A DNA stretch of 45,470 nt, taken from CAZHGD01 sp964531735. GTDB lineage: Bacteria > Armatimonadota > UBA10988. Under the pieces are notes generated by a model. The model worked only from the letters and a program-made list of their open reading frames with translations. It did no database searches and was not told the DNA's origin. The translations under genes and the position numbers were made by a program. The stretch lies in the NCBI GenBank assembly GCA_964531735.1, contig CAZHGD010000046.1, positions 1 to 45,470 on the forward strand, read 5' to 3'. Shown one piece after another: positions 1-8,377 of the stretch (position 1 is the stretch's first letter; each line of letters begins with the position of its first letter).

Positions 1-977
1 AGCAAGTTCACGTGCCAGCGTCCGTCGCCGGTCTGGTTGTACAAGTTGAGCACTAGCGCGGCCGGGCGGCCGGGCACACGCACCACAGCATCCGGCAGCG
101 TCCGGAGCACCTTGCGCTTGCCGAACAGCCGGAAGTCGACCTCTTGTCGCCACTGCAGCTTGAGCGCGCCGGCCTGGTTGGCGAGCACGTCCAGATGGAC
201 CATGAAGTCGGCCAACACGATGGCCTCGGGCCGGCCGTCGCCGTCGAGATCGGCCATCTGGAAGTGCCCGTAGTTGCGGCCGTTGTGCCACTTGCACTCG
301 GCCTGCTTGGCGCCGGTGCGGCTGTCGAAAGCCATCACGCGGTACCAGGTGCTCACGGCCAACTCGGGCTGCCCGTCACCGTCCAGATCGGTCACGGCCA
401 CCAACGGGATCTCGCACTGCTCCTCGGGCTCGGTCTGCCAGACCAGCTCTTCGCGCCCATGGTCGTAGCGGTAGAGCATCCCGCGCGCCACCGGCCGCCG
501 CGGACCATCGGGCTGGTTCTTGAGCCCCATGCCGTCCTGCATGACGAACTTCTGCCAGCCCTTCGCCTCGGGCAGAAAGCGGCCATAGCGGACGTTGGCG
601 CTGCTGATGACGGTCTTCAGTTGGCCGTCGCCGGCCAGATCGAGCCGGCGGGCGTCCGGATCCCAGGTGTCGCGTTCGCGTGCCAGGTAGTCCTCGGCCA
701 GCCCGGCCGCCGCCGGCCACGTGCCCGGCGACGCGCCGGTGGCCGCGGTGACCTCCACCCAGGCCCGCCAGGCCCCGAGCGGGCAGCGCCAGGCGATGAT
801 CGGCTGCGTGATGCGCCCGCGTCGGAGCGCGCGGCCGGTCTGCGCCAGATCGCCGCGGTGCGCCGGCCATTCGCCGGCGGCGGCGGCCGAGGGGTAGGCG
901 GTCAACGGTGGCACGACCCCCTGGACGCCCACCACCGCCAACGCTCCGCAGACGAGCGCGCTCGACCAGGCTCGCAT
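1..977 (-). CDS. Exported FG-GAP/VCBS-repeat protein, 3'-truncated at the window edge
   Basis: Reading the minus strand from an ATG at 977 gives an open frame of 325 codons that runs off the left edge. It begins with a short Arg and then a hydrophobic stretch (ALVCGALAVVGVQGVVPPL) that looks like a signal peptide or anchor. The mature part opens with WPAHRGDLAQTG, a pattern common at the start of PQQ/FG-GAP beta-propeller proteins. At least two clear calcium-binding FG-GAP-type motifs follow (VTDLDGDGQPELAV and MADLDGDGRPEAIV), with a third degenerate one (DLAGDGQLKTVI). Such repeats fold as propeller blades and usually serve in surface or extracellular binding; no enzymatic residues can be assigned. 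The gene is divergent from rplI. The C-terminus and the number of blades are unknown because the gene is cut. Confidence 0.8.
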   Translation of the reverse strand, partial: MRAWSSALVCGALAVVGVQGVVPPLTAYPSAAAAGEWPAHRGDLAQTGRALRRGRITQPIIAWRCPLGAWRAWVEVTAATGASPGTWPAAAGLAEDYLARERDTWDPDARRLDLAGDGQLKTVISSANVRYGRFLPEAKGWQKFVMQDGMGLKNQPDGPRRPVARGMLYRYDHGREELVWQTEPEEQCEIPLVAVTDLDGDGQPELAVSTWYRVMAFDSRTGAKQAECKWHNGRNYGHFQMADLDGDGRPEAIVLADFMVHLDVLANQAGALKLQWRQEVDFRLFGKRKVLRTLPDAVVRVPGRPAALVLNLYNQTGDGRWHVNL

Positions 978-1112
978 TGGCCCACTCCGTCGGCCCGGCA
1001 ACACGCCGGCCGGTGGCGCAGCGTTCGCATCGCCAGCCTGGGCACCTGCCGACGCGCCGGGCGGCGCGTTACGCGGTCGGCTGACAAACCGTCTTCCGCG
1101 TCTGCGGACCTG

Positions 1113-1121
1113 TGGTATACT
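1113..1121 (+). promoter_or_regulatory. Extended -10 promoter upstream of rplI-dnaB
   Basis: TGGTATACT matches an extended -10 element (TG, one base, then TATACT, five of six to consensus). No good -35 hexamer lies 16-18 bases upstream, which is usual for extended -10 promoters. The predicted start would be near 1128, giving a leader of about 50 bases before rplI. Confidence 0.5.
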
Positions 1122-1179
1122 GTCGCTTCGCCCCGCTGTCGCCTCGGCGTGTGGCATCGATTTCAGGAGGCCCGTGGTC

Positions 1180-1713
1180 GTGGAAGTCATTTTGACGCAG
1201 AACGTTGACAAGCTCGGTCATCGCGGATCGATTGTCCGCGTGGCTGATGGGTATGCCCGCAACTACCTGCTGCCGAAGGGCTTTGCCATCACGGCGACCA
1301 AGGGCGCCCGCAAGCAGGCCGAAGACATCCAGCGCTCCGAGCAGCGCCGCGAGCAGCACCGCCGTGACGCCGCCATGACCGAGCGCGACAAGGTCCACGG
1401 TCGCGCCGTCACCGTCAAGGCGCGGGCCAACGCCGAAGGCAAGCTCTACGGCTCGATCACGCCGAAAGACGTGGCCGAGGCGCTGCGCGAGACCCACGGC
1501 GTGATTGTCGAGCCGGACCGCTGCCACCTCGAAGAGCACATCCGCACCACCGGCGTGTTCACGTTCAGCTTCAGCTACTACAAGGACATCGCCGCCGAGG
1601 TCACGGTGACCGTCAAGGCCACCGAGGACTCGGGCGCCGAAGCGCCGGCCGTCGAGGCCGACGAGGCCAAGCGCGCGCCGAAGCCGAAGGCCATCCTGCC
1701 CGATTCGGACTAG
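1180..1713 (+). CDS. rplI: 50S ribosomal protein L9
   Basis: L9 binds 23S rRNA at the base of the L1 stalk and helps keep the reading frame. The N-terminal domain is canonical: it opens MEVILTQNVDKLGHRG and contains the family signature GYARNYLLPKGFA. A long linker helix and the C-terminal domain (residues about 80-147) follow. A charged tail of about 30 residues (ending KAILPDSD) extends past the usual length of about 150. I prefer the GTG at 1180 over the in-frame GTG at 1174: AGGAGG at 1165-1170 is then 9 bases from the start instead of 3, and the protein begins exactly where L9 normally does. dnaB follows 18 bases after the stop. The common partners rpsF, ssb and rpsR are not next to it. 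Confidence 0.95.
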   Translation: MEVILTQNVDKLGHRGSIVRVADGYARNYLLPKGFAITATKGARKQAEDIQRSEQRREQHRRDAAMTERDKVHGRAVTVKARANAEGKLYGSITPKDVAEALRETHGVIVEPDRCHLEEHIRTTGVFTFSFSYYKDIAAEVTVTVKATEDSGAEAPAVEADEAKRAPKPKAILPDSD

Positions 1714-1731
1714 GGCTGAACCGAGTCTGGC

Positions 1732-3141
1732 ATGGACGAGCGCGACGTCGCTCCCGACGCGGAACGTCTGCCACCGCAGGACCTCGACGCCGAGCAAGCG
1801 ACGCTGGGCGCGATGTTGCTGGGTGGTGAGGCAACCGTCCGCGTCGCGGAGATCATTCAGCCGACCGATTTCTACCGCGATGCGCACGCCGCCATCTGCC
1901 AGGCGTGTTTCACGCTGAATGACCGTACCGAGCCGGTCGACCTGGTCACCGTGGCCAACGAGCTGCGGTCGATGGACAAGCTCGACAGCATCGGCGGTTT
2001 CGAGTACCTCGACCGGCTGCAACGCGCCACGCCCTACTCGGCCAACGCCGACCGTTACGCGGCGATTGTGCGTGAGAAGTCCGTCCTGCGGCGGCTGCTC
2101 TACACCTCACAGGACATTCAGCGCTCCTGCTATACGCCCGAGATCGGCGCCGAGGAAGCCCTGGACCGGGCCGAGGCACGCATCCTCGAACTCTCGCAGT
2201 CGCAAGGCTCGTCGGAGTTCGAGCATGTCCGCGACGTGGTCATCCGCGTCTATGAAGACGCCGAACGCAAGCATTACGGTGGGCCGCTGCCCGGCACGCC
2301 AACCGGCTACCCCGACCTGGACAAGTACCTGGCCGGCTTCCAGCCGGGCGACCTGCTCATCCTGGCCGCGCGCCCGAGTATGGGCAAAACCTCGCTGGCG
2401 ATGTGTCTGGCGCTCAACATCGTCACCTGCGAGTCACCGCGGCCGGTCGCGGTGTTCAGCCTCGAAATGAGCAAGGAGCAGCTCGCCGCGGGCCTGATGT
2501 GTACCGAGGCCCGGGTCAACCTGGCCCGTTGGCGCACCGGCGACTTCCGGCCCGCCGACTGGGACCGCATCGTCAGCGCGCACAACCGGCTGTCGGCCGC
2601 GCCACTCTACCTCGATGACACCGCCGCACTGTCGCCCCGCGAGATCCGGTCGCGGGCGCGCCGGCTGAAGTCGCAGCAAGGTGACCTGGGCCTGATCGTC
2701 ATCGACTACCTGCAACTGATGCAGGGCGACCGCCGCACCGACAATCGCGTCAACGAGATCTCCGAGATCACCCGCTCGCTCAAGGGCCTGGCCAAGGAGC
2801 TGGAGACGCCGGTCATGGCGCTGTCGCAGCTCTCGCGCGCGGTGGAACAGCGACCCGACAAACGGCCGATGCTCAGCGACCTGCGCGAGTCCGGCCAGAT
2901 TGAGGCCGATGCCGACGTGGTCATGTTCCTCTACCGCGAGGCCTACTACAAGCAGAAGAGCAGCGATGACGACGATGCCGACAGCGAGGCCGCCCGTGAC
3001 GTGCTGAGCGACGATCTGCCGCCGGACGCCACCGATGTCATCATCGCCAAACAGCGCAGCGGTCCGACGGGCAGTGTGCAACTCGCCTTTCGCCGCCAGT
3101 TTAAGGAATTTGTCAACTTCGACGACACGCGCAACGGGTAA
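1732..3141 (+). CDS. dnaB: Replicative DNA helicase DnaB
   Basis: This is the hexameric 5'-3' helicase that unwinds DNA at the replication fork. The protein is 469 residues, normal for the family. The N-terminal DnaB domain (about 15-115) begins with PPQDLDAEQATLGAMLL, a typical opening. The RecA-like motor domain (about 185-465) has Walker A ARPSMGKT at 213-220 and Walker B LIVIDYLQLM. It also has the DnaB-type stretches VFSLEMSKEQL, LRESGQIEADADVV and the C-terminal IIAKQRSGPTG. No intein interrupts it. It lies 18 bases after rplI and is probably cotranscribed with it, an arrangement seen in many bacteria. No strong Shine-Dalgarno sequence is visible, so translation may depend on coupling to rplI. 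Confidence 0.97.
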   Translation: MDERDVAPDAERLPPQDLDAEQATLGAMLLGGEATVRVAEIIQPTDFYRDAHAAICQACFTLNDRTEPVDLVTVANELRSMDKLDSIGGFEYLDRLQRATPYSANADRYAAIVREKSVLRRLLYTSQDIQRSCYTPEIGAEEALDRAEARILELSQSQGSSEFEHVRDVVIRVYEDAERKHYGGPLPGTPTGYPDLDKYLAGFQPGDLLILAARPSMGKTSLAMCLALNIVTCESPRPVAVFSLEMSKEQLAAGLMCTEARVNLARWRTGDFRPADWDRIVSAHNRLSAAPLYLDDTAALSPREIRSRARRLKSQQGDLGLIVIDYLQLMQGDRRTDNRVNEISEITRSLKGLAKELETPVMALSQLSRAVEQRPDKRPMLSDLRESGQIEADADVVMFLYREAYYKQKSSDDDDADSEAARDVLSDDLPPDATDVIIAKQRSGPTGSVQLAFRRQFKEFVNFDDTRNG

Positions 3142-3182
3142 CCCTCCAGCAGGCCGAGCGCACCGGCAGTGCCTCGGCGCGG

Positions 3183-5456
3183 ATGCCCGCCATGCCTGCG
3201 GCCAGCTCGAAGACGGGTCCGGAGACGCAGTCGCTGACGCCTGCGCCGCCTGACGCCAAGGGCTTCGGCGTCCACCTCGCCTGGGTCGCGCCTGTGGCGC
3301 GGCCACGCCACCTGCCGGTGGCGCTGTCCCTCTCACTCGGCACCGTAGCCGGCTGCCTCCGGGCGCTCGGCCATTCGGGCACCGCGCACTGGCCCTGGCT
3401 GGGCGCCGCCGCGACGGTGCTGGCCTGGGGCGCGGCGGCCGCGGCGCTCGGTTGGCTGCTGAACCGCGTCATCGACGCGTCGACCCGTCTGGCGCAGCGT
3501 CGCCGGGCGGAACGCCGTCTGGTCCGGCTGCGCCAGGCCAAGCAGCAGGCCGAGGAGCGCAACGCCGCCGCGAGCACCGCGGCGGAGCAGGAGCAGTCCG
3601 AGCGCGCCGTGGGCACGCTGCAACTGCTCCTGGGCGACGTGATCGGTGCGCTGCGCCACCTGCGCGTGGCCGGCGGCGCGCGTCAGCCCGACGGCGTGCT
3701 GTTCAACAACGCCGGCGTTGTCCTGGCACAGCAGGACCGGCTGCTCGACGCCTACCGCGCCTTCAAGCGCGCCCGCCACATGGAGCCCAGCGGGCCCTGG
3801 TCGGACCTCAACCTGTGTTTGGTCAAGCTGGGCCTCGACCAGCCCGGCCGGGCCCTACGCTATCTCGAGCGCGGGCTGGGGGACACGCAGCCGCCGCGCT
3901 GGGCACTGCTGCAGGCCCTGCTGGAAGAGCGCATCGGCCGGCCGGAGGCAGCGCTGGACCGCCTGCGCCGGGCACCGGTGACGCGCCGCGACGCCTACAC
4001 CAAGAACGCGTTGGCGGTGCTGCTGGCGCGGACCGGGCAGTGGGCCGAGGCCGCGGCCCAGTTGGACGCCGTGGTGCAATGGCACCCGTGGCTCGCCGCC
4101 GGCCGCAACAACCGCGGGCTGCTCCACTTGCTGGGCAACCGCACGCGCGCCGCCGCGCGCGACCTGCGCGCCGCCGCCGCCGCCGCCCCCGACGACGCCA
4201 CCATTGCCGGCAACCGCGGCCTTGTGGAGCAGTTGCTGGGCCACACCGACGAGGCCCTGGCCGCCCTGCGCCACGCCGCGTTCCGCGAGCCGCTGGGCTA
4301 TGAGTCGCATCACAACCTGTCGCAACTGCACCTCGATCGGGGCCACGCCGAGGACGCCCTGGTCGCCGTCCAACATGCGCTCCGCCTGCGGACCGACGGC
4401 GCCGAGGCCCGGCTCAACCGCTCCGCCGCGCAGTTCCAGCTCAACGCGTTCGACGACCTGATCGCCGAACTGCAGCCGTTGGTCAGCCGCGAGGACTGCG
4501 CCGCGGGTCTGTGGCACAACCTGGCGCTGGCCCTGGCGGTGTCGGGCCGGCTGGACGAAGCCGAGCGCGCCTGCCACGAGGCCATTCGGCGCGCTCCGGC
4601 GGCACCGGAGCACCGCCAGGCGCTGGCCTACACCTACCATGTCAACGGCCAGATGCACGATGCCTACCGCGCCTACCAGGAGGTGCTCGGGCTGGAGCGC
4701 AGCGCCTGGGTGTGCTACCACCTCGGCCTGACCGACTACGCCATGGCGCGCTACGACTCCGCCGCCGAATGGCTCGCCGAGGCGCTGACCAAGCAGCCCA
4801 GCCTGCACCAGGCCTACTTCCCGCTCGGCTGTGCCCACGCGGCGCTGAACCACGCCGCTCAGGCCCTCTCCTGCTGGGAACGCGGGCTGAGCAGCGCCCC
4901 CGCCAGCCCGGCCCTGCTCAGCAACGTCGGCTTGGCCTACTACCGGCGGCGACGCACCGCCGAGGCCATCGACGCGCTGCGGCGCGCGTTCTTCGTGCGG
5001 CCCGACGAGCCGGCGTTCGCCAACAACCTGGCGCTGGCCTATGCGCAGGCCGGCCGCTACGACCAGGCCGCCGACTGCTTCGCCAAGGCCGTCGCCTTGC
5101 GGCCGAAGTCGGTCATCGCGCGCTGCAACCTCGGCCTGGCCTACTACCTCGGCGGTTTGGTCGAGAAGGCCGTGGAGGAGTGGACCTGGGCCTCACAGGT
5201 CGACCCGCGTTACTTCCAGCGGCGACAGCGCCAGGAACTGCAGAACACGTTCGACGACGTGGAACTGCGGGCACTGGACGTCGACTGGCAGTCGCGCGCC
5301 TTGCCGGTCGCGCCGCTCACCGCCGGCTACCTGCCGCGCTTCCTGGCGCCGGTGCCGGCCCTGCCCTGGCAGGTGGTCATCACGGAGGACATGACCACCA
5401 GTGGCGAATCCCTGCGTGAGTGGCAGGACGAGCGCTTGGCCCTGCTGCCAGGCTGA
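3183..5456 (+). CDS. Membrane-anchored TPR-repeat protein
   Basis: A 757-residue protein. After about 35 residues come two hydrophobic segments (about 38-60 and 65-95; for example AAATVLAWGAAAAALGWLL). A charged, predicted coiled coil rich in Arg, Gln and Glu follows (about 100-150). From about 165 to 690 the protein is a long run of tetratricopeptide repeats; examples include NNAGVVLAQQDRLLDAYRAF, NNLALAYAQAGRYDQAADCF and CNLGLAYYLGGLVEKAVEEW. The last 70 residues leave the repeat pattern and contain VITEDMTTSGESLREWQDER. TPR arrays are protein-binding scaffolds; the partner is unknown. The gene starts 41 bases after dnaB on the same strand. No clear ribosome-binding site precedes the ATG at 3183; an in-frame ATG at 3192 is an alternative start. 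Confidence 0.85.
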   Translation: MPAMPAASSKTGPETQSLTPAPPDAKGFGVHLAWVAPVARPRHLPVALSLSLGTVAGCLRALGHSGTAHWPWLGAAATVLAWGAAAAALGWLLNRVIDASTRLAQRRRAERRLVRLRQAKQQAEERNAAASTAAEQEQSERAVGTLQLLLGDVIGALRHLRVAGGARQPDGVLFNNAGVVLAQQDRLLDAYRAFKRARHMEPSGPWSDLNLCLVKLGLDQPGRALRYLERGLGDTQPPRWALLQALLEERIGRPEAALDRLRRAPVTRRDAYTKNALAVLLARTGQWAEAAAQLDAVVQWHPWLAAGRNNRGLLHLLGNRTRAAARDLRAAAAAAPDDATIAGNRGLVEQLLGHTDEALAALRHAAFREPLGYESHHNLSQLHLDRGHAEDALVAVQHALRLRTDGAEARLNRSAAQFQLNAFDDLIAELQPLVSREDCAAGLWHNLALALAVSGRLDEAERACHEAIRRAPAAPEHRQALAYTYHVNGQMHDAYRAYQEVLGLERSAWVCYHLGLTDYAMARYDSAAEWLAEALTKQPSLHQAYFPLGCAHAALNHAAQALSCWERGLSSAPASPALLSNVGLAYYRRRRTAEAIDALRRAFFVRPDEPAFANNLALAYAQAGRYDQAADCFAKAVALRPKSVIARCNLGLAYYLGGLVEKAVEEWTWASQVDPRYFQRRQRQELQNTFDDVELRALDVDWQSRALPVAPLTAGYLPRFLAPVPALPWQVVITEDMTTSGESLREWQDERLALLPG

Positions 5457-5491
5457 GCGACGCCGGCCGGACCAGAAAGGGATCCACCTCG

Positions 5492-6295
5492 ATGAGCGAT
5501 GCTCCGCGCGTGATGGTGCTCGGCGCCCATCCCGATGACTGCGACTTCCGCGCCGGCGGCTGCGCCAAGCTGTGGCACAACCGCGGTTGCGCGGTCCTCT
5601 TCGTCAGCGTCACCAACGGCGACGCGGGGCATCACCGGCAAGGCGGCGGGCCACTCGCCCAGCGGCGCCGCGCCGAAGCCGAAGCCGCCGGTCGCGTGCT
5701 GGGCATCAAGTACCTGACGCTCGACATCCACGACGGCGAACTGGTGCCCTCGCTGGAGTACCGGCTCAAGATCATCGAGACCATCCGCGAGTTCAATCCC
5801 GAACTGCTGATCACCCACCGGCCCTGGGACTACCATCCCGACCATCGCTACTGCGCCCAACTGGTCCAGGACGCCGCTTTCATGGTCACCGTGCCGAACG
5901 TCTGCGCCTGCACACCGGCCATGGACCGCAACCCGGTCATCATGTATCTGGAGGACGGCTTCCAGAAGCCGATGCCGTTCCAGGCCGACGTGGTGATCGA
6001 CATCGACCCGGTGATCGACCCGAAGTGCGCGATGCTGCACGAGCACGCCTCGCAGGTCTACGAGTGGCTGGCGCGCGGACAGGAAGTGCCCGAGAGCGAC
6101 GCCGACCGGCGGGTGTGGGTCGGCGACTGGGTCAAGCGCCGCTCGGGTGCCACGGCCGACCGCTTCCGCGCCCAACTGATCGAGCGCTACGGAGCCGAAC
6201 GTGGCGCCGGAGTGCGCTGCGCCGAAGCGTTCGAGGTCTGCGAGTACGGCTCCGGCCTGAACGACGACCTGCGGCAGCGGCTGTTCCCGTTCTAG
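5492..6295 (+). CDS. PIG-L (LmbE-like) family deacetylase
   Basis: This is a zinc-dependent hydrolase of the PIG-L/LmbE superfamily, which removes N-acyl groups, usually acetyl from GlcNAc-type sugars. The metal-binding signature AHPDD is at residues 12-16 and the second motif HPDH at 115-118, within HRPWDYHPDHRYC. The length, 267 residues, is normal. The frame is open further upstream (to 5420), but the ATG at 5492 is preceded by AAAGGGA at a suitable distance, and the upstream extension overlaps the TPR gene and shows no family features. The C-terminal region (KRRSGATADRFRAQLIERYG) resembles the subgroup found in polysaccharide-degrading bacteria. The nearby sugar importer and glycan-active enzymes make a carbohydrate substrate likely. 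The true substrate cannot be read from the sequence. Confidence 0.9.
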   Translation: MSDAPRVMVLGAHPDDCDFRAGGCAKLWHNRGCAVLFVSVTNGDAGHHRQGGGPLAQRRRAEAEAAGRVLGIKYLTLDIHDGELVPSLEYRLKIIETIREFNPELLITHRPWDYHPDHRYCAQLVQDAAFMVTVPNVCACTPAMDRNPVIMYLEDGFQKPMPFQADVVIDIDPVIDPKCAMLHEHASQVYEWLARGQEVPESDADRRVWVGDWVKRRSGATADRFRAQLIERYGAERGAGVRCAEAFEVCEYGSGLNDDLRQRLFPF

Positions 6296-6313
6296 GCAGC
6301 CGTGCGGAGATCC

Positions 6314-6410
6314 TGTCCGGTAGGGGCGGGCTTTGTGCCCGCCCTGTCGTTGGCCGGTAAGCGCTTGGTGTCCCGCAGCCGGGCGACCCCAGGGTCGCCC
6401 CTACGGGACA
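6314..6410. repeat. 97-bp MITE/REP-like palindromic element
   Basis: The ends are 15-base terminal inverted repeats matching at 14 of 15 positions (TGTCCGGTAGGGGCG at 6314-6328 and the complement of TGTCCCGTAGGGGCG at 6396-6410). Inside are two strong hairpins: GGGCGGGC/GCCCGCCC with loop TTTGT (6324-6344), and GGGCGACCC/GGGTCGCCC with a 2-base loop (6381-6400). It lies between convergent genes, so it may also work as a bidirectional terminator or mRNA 3'-end protector, though there is no long U tract. It encodes nothing. Confidence 0.6.
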
Positions 6411-6485
6411 ACGTCACCGGCAGGCTGCCTAGGCCGTCTGGCCCGCAGCACGCACCACCAGCCATCGTGAGTGCAGCCGTTCGGC

Positions 6486-7349
6486 TCAGCCCTTGACGGC
6501 CCCGAGTTGGATGCCCTTCACCAGGAAGCGCTGGGTGCTCATGAACAGGATGATCAGCGGCGTGATGTTCATCACGCTGGCGGCCATGATCAGGTTGGTC
6601 TGCTTGCCGTAGACACTGTCGAAGTACAACATGCCGATGGGCAGCGTCCGCAAGGCATCGGACTTGATGAGGATCAGCGGCCAGAAGAAGCTGCCGTAGT
6701 TGCCCATGAAGGTGAAGATGGCCAGCGTCACCAGCCCGGGTCGCGCCAGCGGCAGGATGACGTCCCAGAAGGTGCGCCAGTGGCCCGCGCCGTCAATCGC
6801 CGCGGCCTCGTCGAGCGCGCGCGGAATCCCCAGCATGAACTGTCGCAGCAGGAAGGTGCCGAAGGCGCTGAAGCTGGCGGGCACGATCAGGCCGGTGTAG
6901 CTGTCCAGCATGTGCAGCTTGACCATCAGCGTGTAGTTCGGGATCATCGTCACCACGCCGGGCACCATCAGCGTGGCGAGATAGAGCTTGAACACCTGAT
7001 CGCGGCCCCGCCAGCGCAGGCGGGCAAAGGCATAGGCCGCCATGGCGCTGGTCAGCGTCTGCAGCACCGTCACCCAGCCGGCGATGAAGATGGAGTTGAA
7101 GTAGTAGCGCGCGAAGCGGATCTGGTTGAACACCGCGGGGTAGTTCCACGGCTGCCAGTGGCCGCGCGAGGGCAGCGGATTGAGGCTCTCGATCTCGGTC
7201 AGCGGCTTGAAGCTGGCGAAGACCATCCAGAGGAACGGCAGGAGGGTGGTCAGGGCCAGACAGCACAGCAGGCCGTGGCTCAGCCCGAGCCGGCCCGTGC
7301 GATGCCACCACGCCGAAAGCCCTGGTCGTCGTACCGCGTCGCTTGCCAC
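6486..7349 (-). CDS. Carbohydrate ABC transporter permease (MalG/UgpE type)
   Basis: This is an inner-membrane permease of the CUT1 sugar importer family, 287 residues. It starts with a transmembrane helix (LLCCLALTTLLPFLWMVF) followed by the family hallmark FASFKPLTEI. A periplasmic loop and four to five more helices follow. The EAA loop that docks the ATPase is intact (EAAAIDGAGHWRTFWDVILP). The frame is open upstream to 7658, but that part overlaps the previous permease in another frame. The GTG at 7349, with GGAGG five bases upstream (7355-7359), is the likely start and gives a normal N-terminus. It is the last gene of a three-gene operon, 20 bases after the other permease. The ATPase subunit is not encoded nearby. 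Confidence 0.9.
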   Translation of the reverse strand: MASDAVRRPGLSAWWHRTGRLGLSHGLLCCLALTTLLPFLWMVFASFKPLTEIESLNPLPSRGHWQPWNYPAVFNQIRFARYYFNSIFIAGWVTVLQTLTSAMAAYAFARLRWRGRDQVFKLYLATLMVPGVVTMIPNYTLMVKLHMLDSYTGLIVPASFSAFGTFLLRQFMLGIPRALDEAAAIDGAGHWRTFWDVILPLARPGLVTLAIFTFMGNYGSFFWPLILIKSDALRTLPIGMLYFDSVYGKQTNLIMAASVMNITPLIILFMSTQRFLVKGIQLGAVKG

Positions 7350-7369
7350 AAGCGCCTCCGTCCGCTGCC

Positions 7370-8377
7370 TCAGTCGGTGGTCTCTCGCGAGCCGAACTTC
7401 CAGTTGAGGATGGTCATGACCGCGATCAGCAGGAACAGCACCCAACTCACGGCACTGGCGTAGCCGATCTGGAACTCCTCGAACGCCTTGGTGTAGATGT
7501 AGTACGCCAGCGTCGTGGTGGTCCCGGCCGGGCCGCCGCCCGTCAGCACCCGGGCCTGCTCGAAACCGCCCTGCAGACCGCCGATGAAGCTCATCACGAC
7601 GATGAAGAAGGTCGTCGGCGCCAACTGCGGCCAGGTCACCTTCCAGAACATCGCCCACGGCCCGGCGCCGTCGATCTGGGCGGCCTCGAACAACTCTTGC
7701 GGGATGTTGCTGATGCCGGCCAGGTAGAGCAGCATGTTGCTGCCGCCGATGGCGATCCAGATGCCCATGAAGACAATCGCGTCACGGGCACCGACGCCGA
7801 ACTGCTGGCAGGTCAGCCGGACCTGCTCCACGTCCAGGCCGAGGAGGTTCTTGGTCGACAGCAGCCAGGTCGGCGCCGCCAGATGGGCGTCGAGCCACGG
7901 CGTGGCACCGACCAGGCTGTGTACCAGTTGCAGCAGCCCCTGCAGCACCGGGTTGAGAAGGGCGTTGATGGGACCGAAATCAGGGTTGTAGAGCGACTTC
8001 CAGAGGATCAGCAGCGCCACGCCGCTGGTGAAGCTCGGCAGGTAGAACAGCGTGCGGTAGACCACGATGCCCTTGAGCTTCTGGCTCAAGGTGAGGGCCA
8101 GCAGCAGCGAGCCGGCGATGGCGAGGGGCATGCCCAGCATGAGGTAGAACGTGTTGGCGAAGTACAGCCAGAAGTCTTTGTCGCTCAGTAGCTTCTGGTA
8201 GTTGGCCAGACCGTTCCAGGCAAAGGGCTCGGACTTGATGAGCGTCCAGTTGCTGAAGCTGACCACCAGCGAGAACAGCACCGGCCCGGCGGTGAACACC
8301 AGGAAGCCGACGAAGTTCGGCGCCAGGAAGCCCAGAGCGGCCAGCGCTTCACGCCCGTGCGGGCCTCTCGTCTTCAT
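7370..8377 (-). CDS. Carbohydrate ABC transporter permease (MalF/UgpA type)
   Basis: Partner permease of the CUT1 importer, 335 residues. The N-terminus (ALGFLAPNFVGFLVF) is typical, and the EAA loop is intact (EAAQIDGAGPWAMFWKVTWP). Compared with usual UgpA proteins (about 290-300 residues), it has an extra soluble stretch of about 45 residues between the middle helices. This stretch includes LVGATPWLDAHLAAPTW and LDVEQVRLTCQQFG, and it may help dock the binding protein. The ATG at 8377 overlaps the stop of the binding-protein gene (ATGA, 8374-8377) and has GGAGGG upstream, so the two are probably translationally coupled. The longer open frame reaching 8644 is only overlap with the upstream gene. 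Confidence 0.9.
   Translation of the reverse strand: MKTRGPHGREALAALGFLAPNFVGFLVFTAGPVLFSLVVSFSNWTLIKSEPFAWNGLANYQKLLSDKDFWLYFANTFYLMLGMPLAIAGSLLLALTLSQKLKGIVVYRTLFYLPSFTSGVALLILWKSLYNPDFGPINALLNPVLQGLLQLVHSLVGATPWLDAHLAAPTWLLSTKNLLGLDVEQVRLTCQQFGVGARDAIVFMGIWIAIGGSNMLLYLAGISNIPQELFEAAQIDGAGPWAMFWKVTWPQLAPTTFFIVVMSFIGGLQGGFEQARVLTGGGPAGTTTTLAYYIYTKAFEEFQIGYASAVSWVLFLLIAVMTILNWKFGSRETTD

Noticed and set aside
1052..1069. Hairpin ACGCGCC-GGGC-GGCGCGT before the rplI promoter
   Set aside because: It is a 7-pair GC stem of the kind frequent in such DNA, without a U tract or position that gives it a role.
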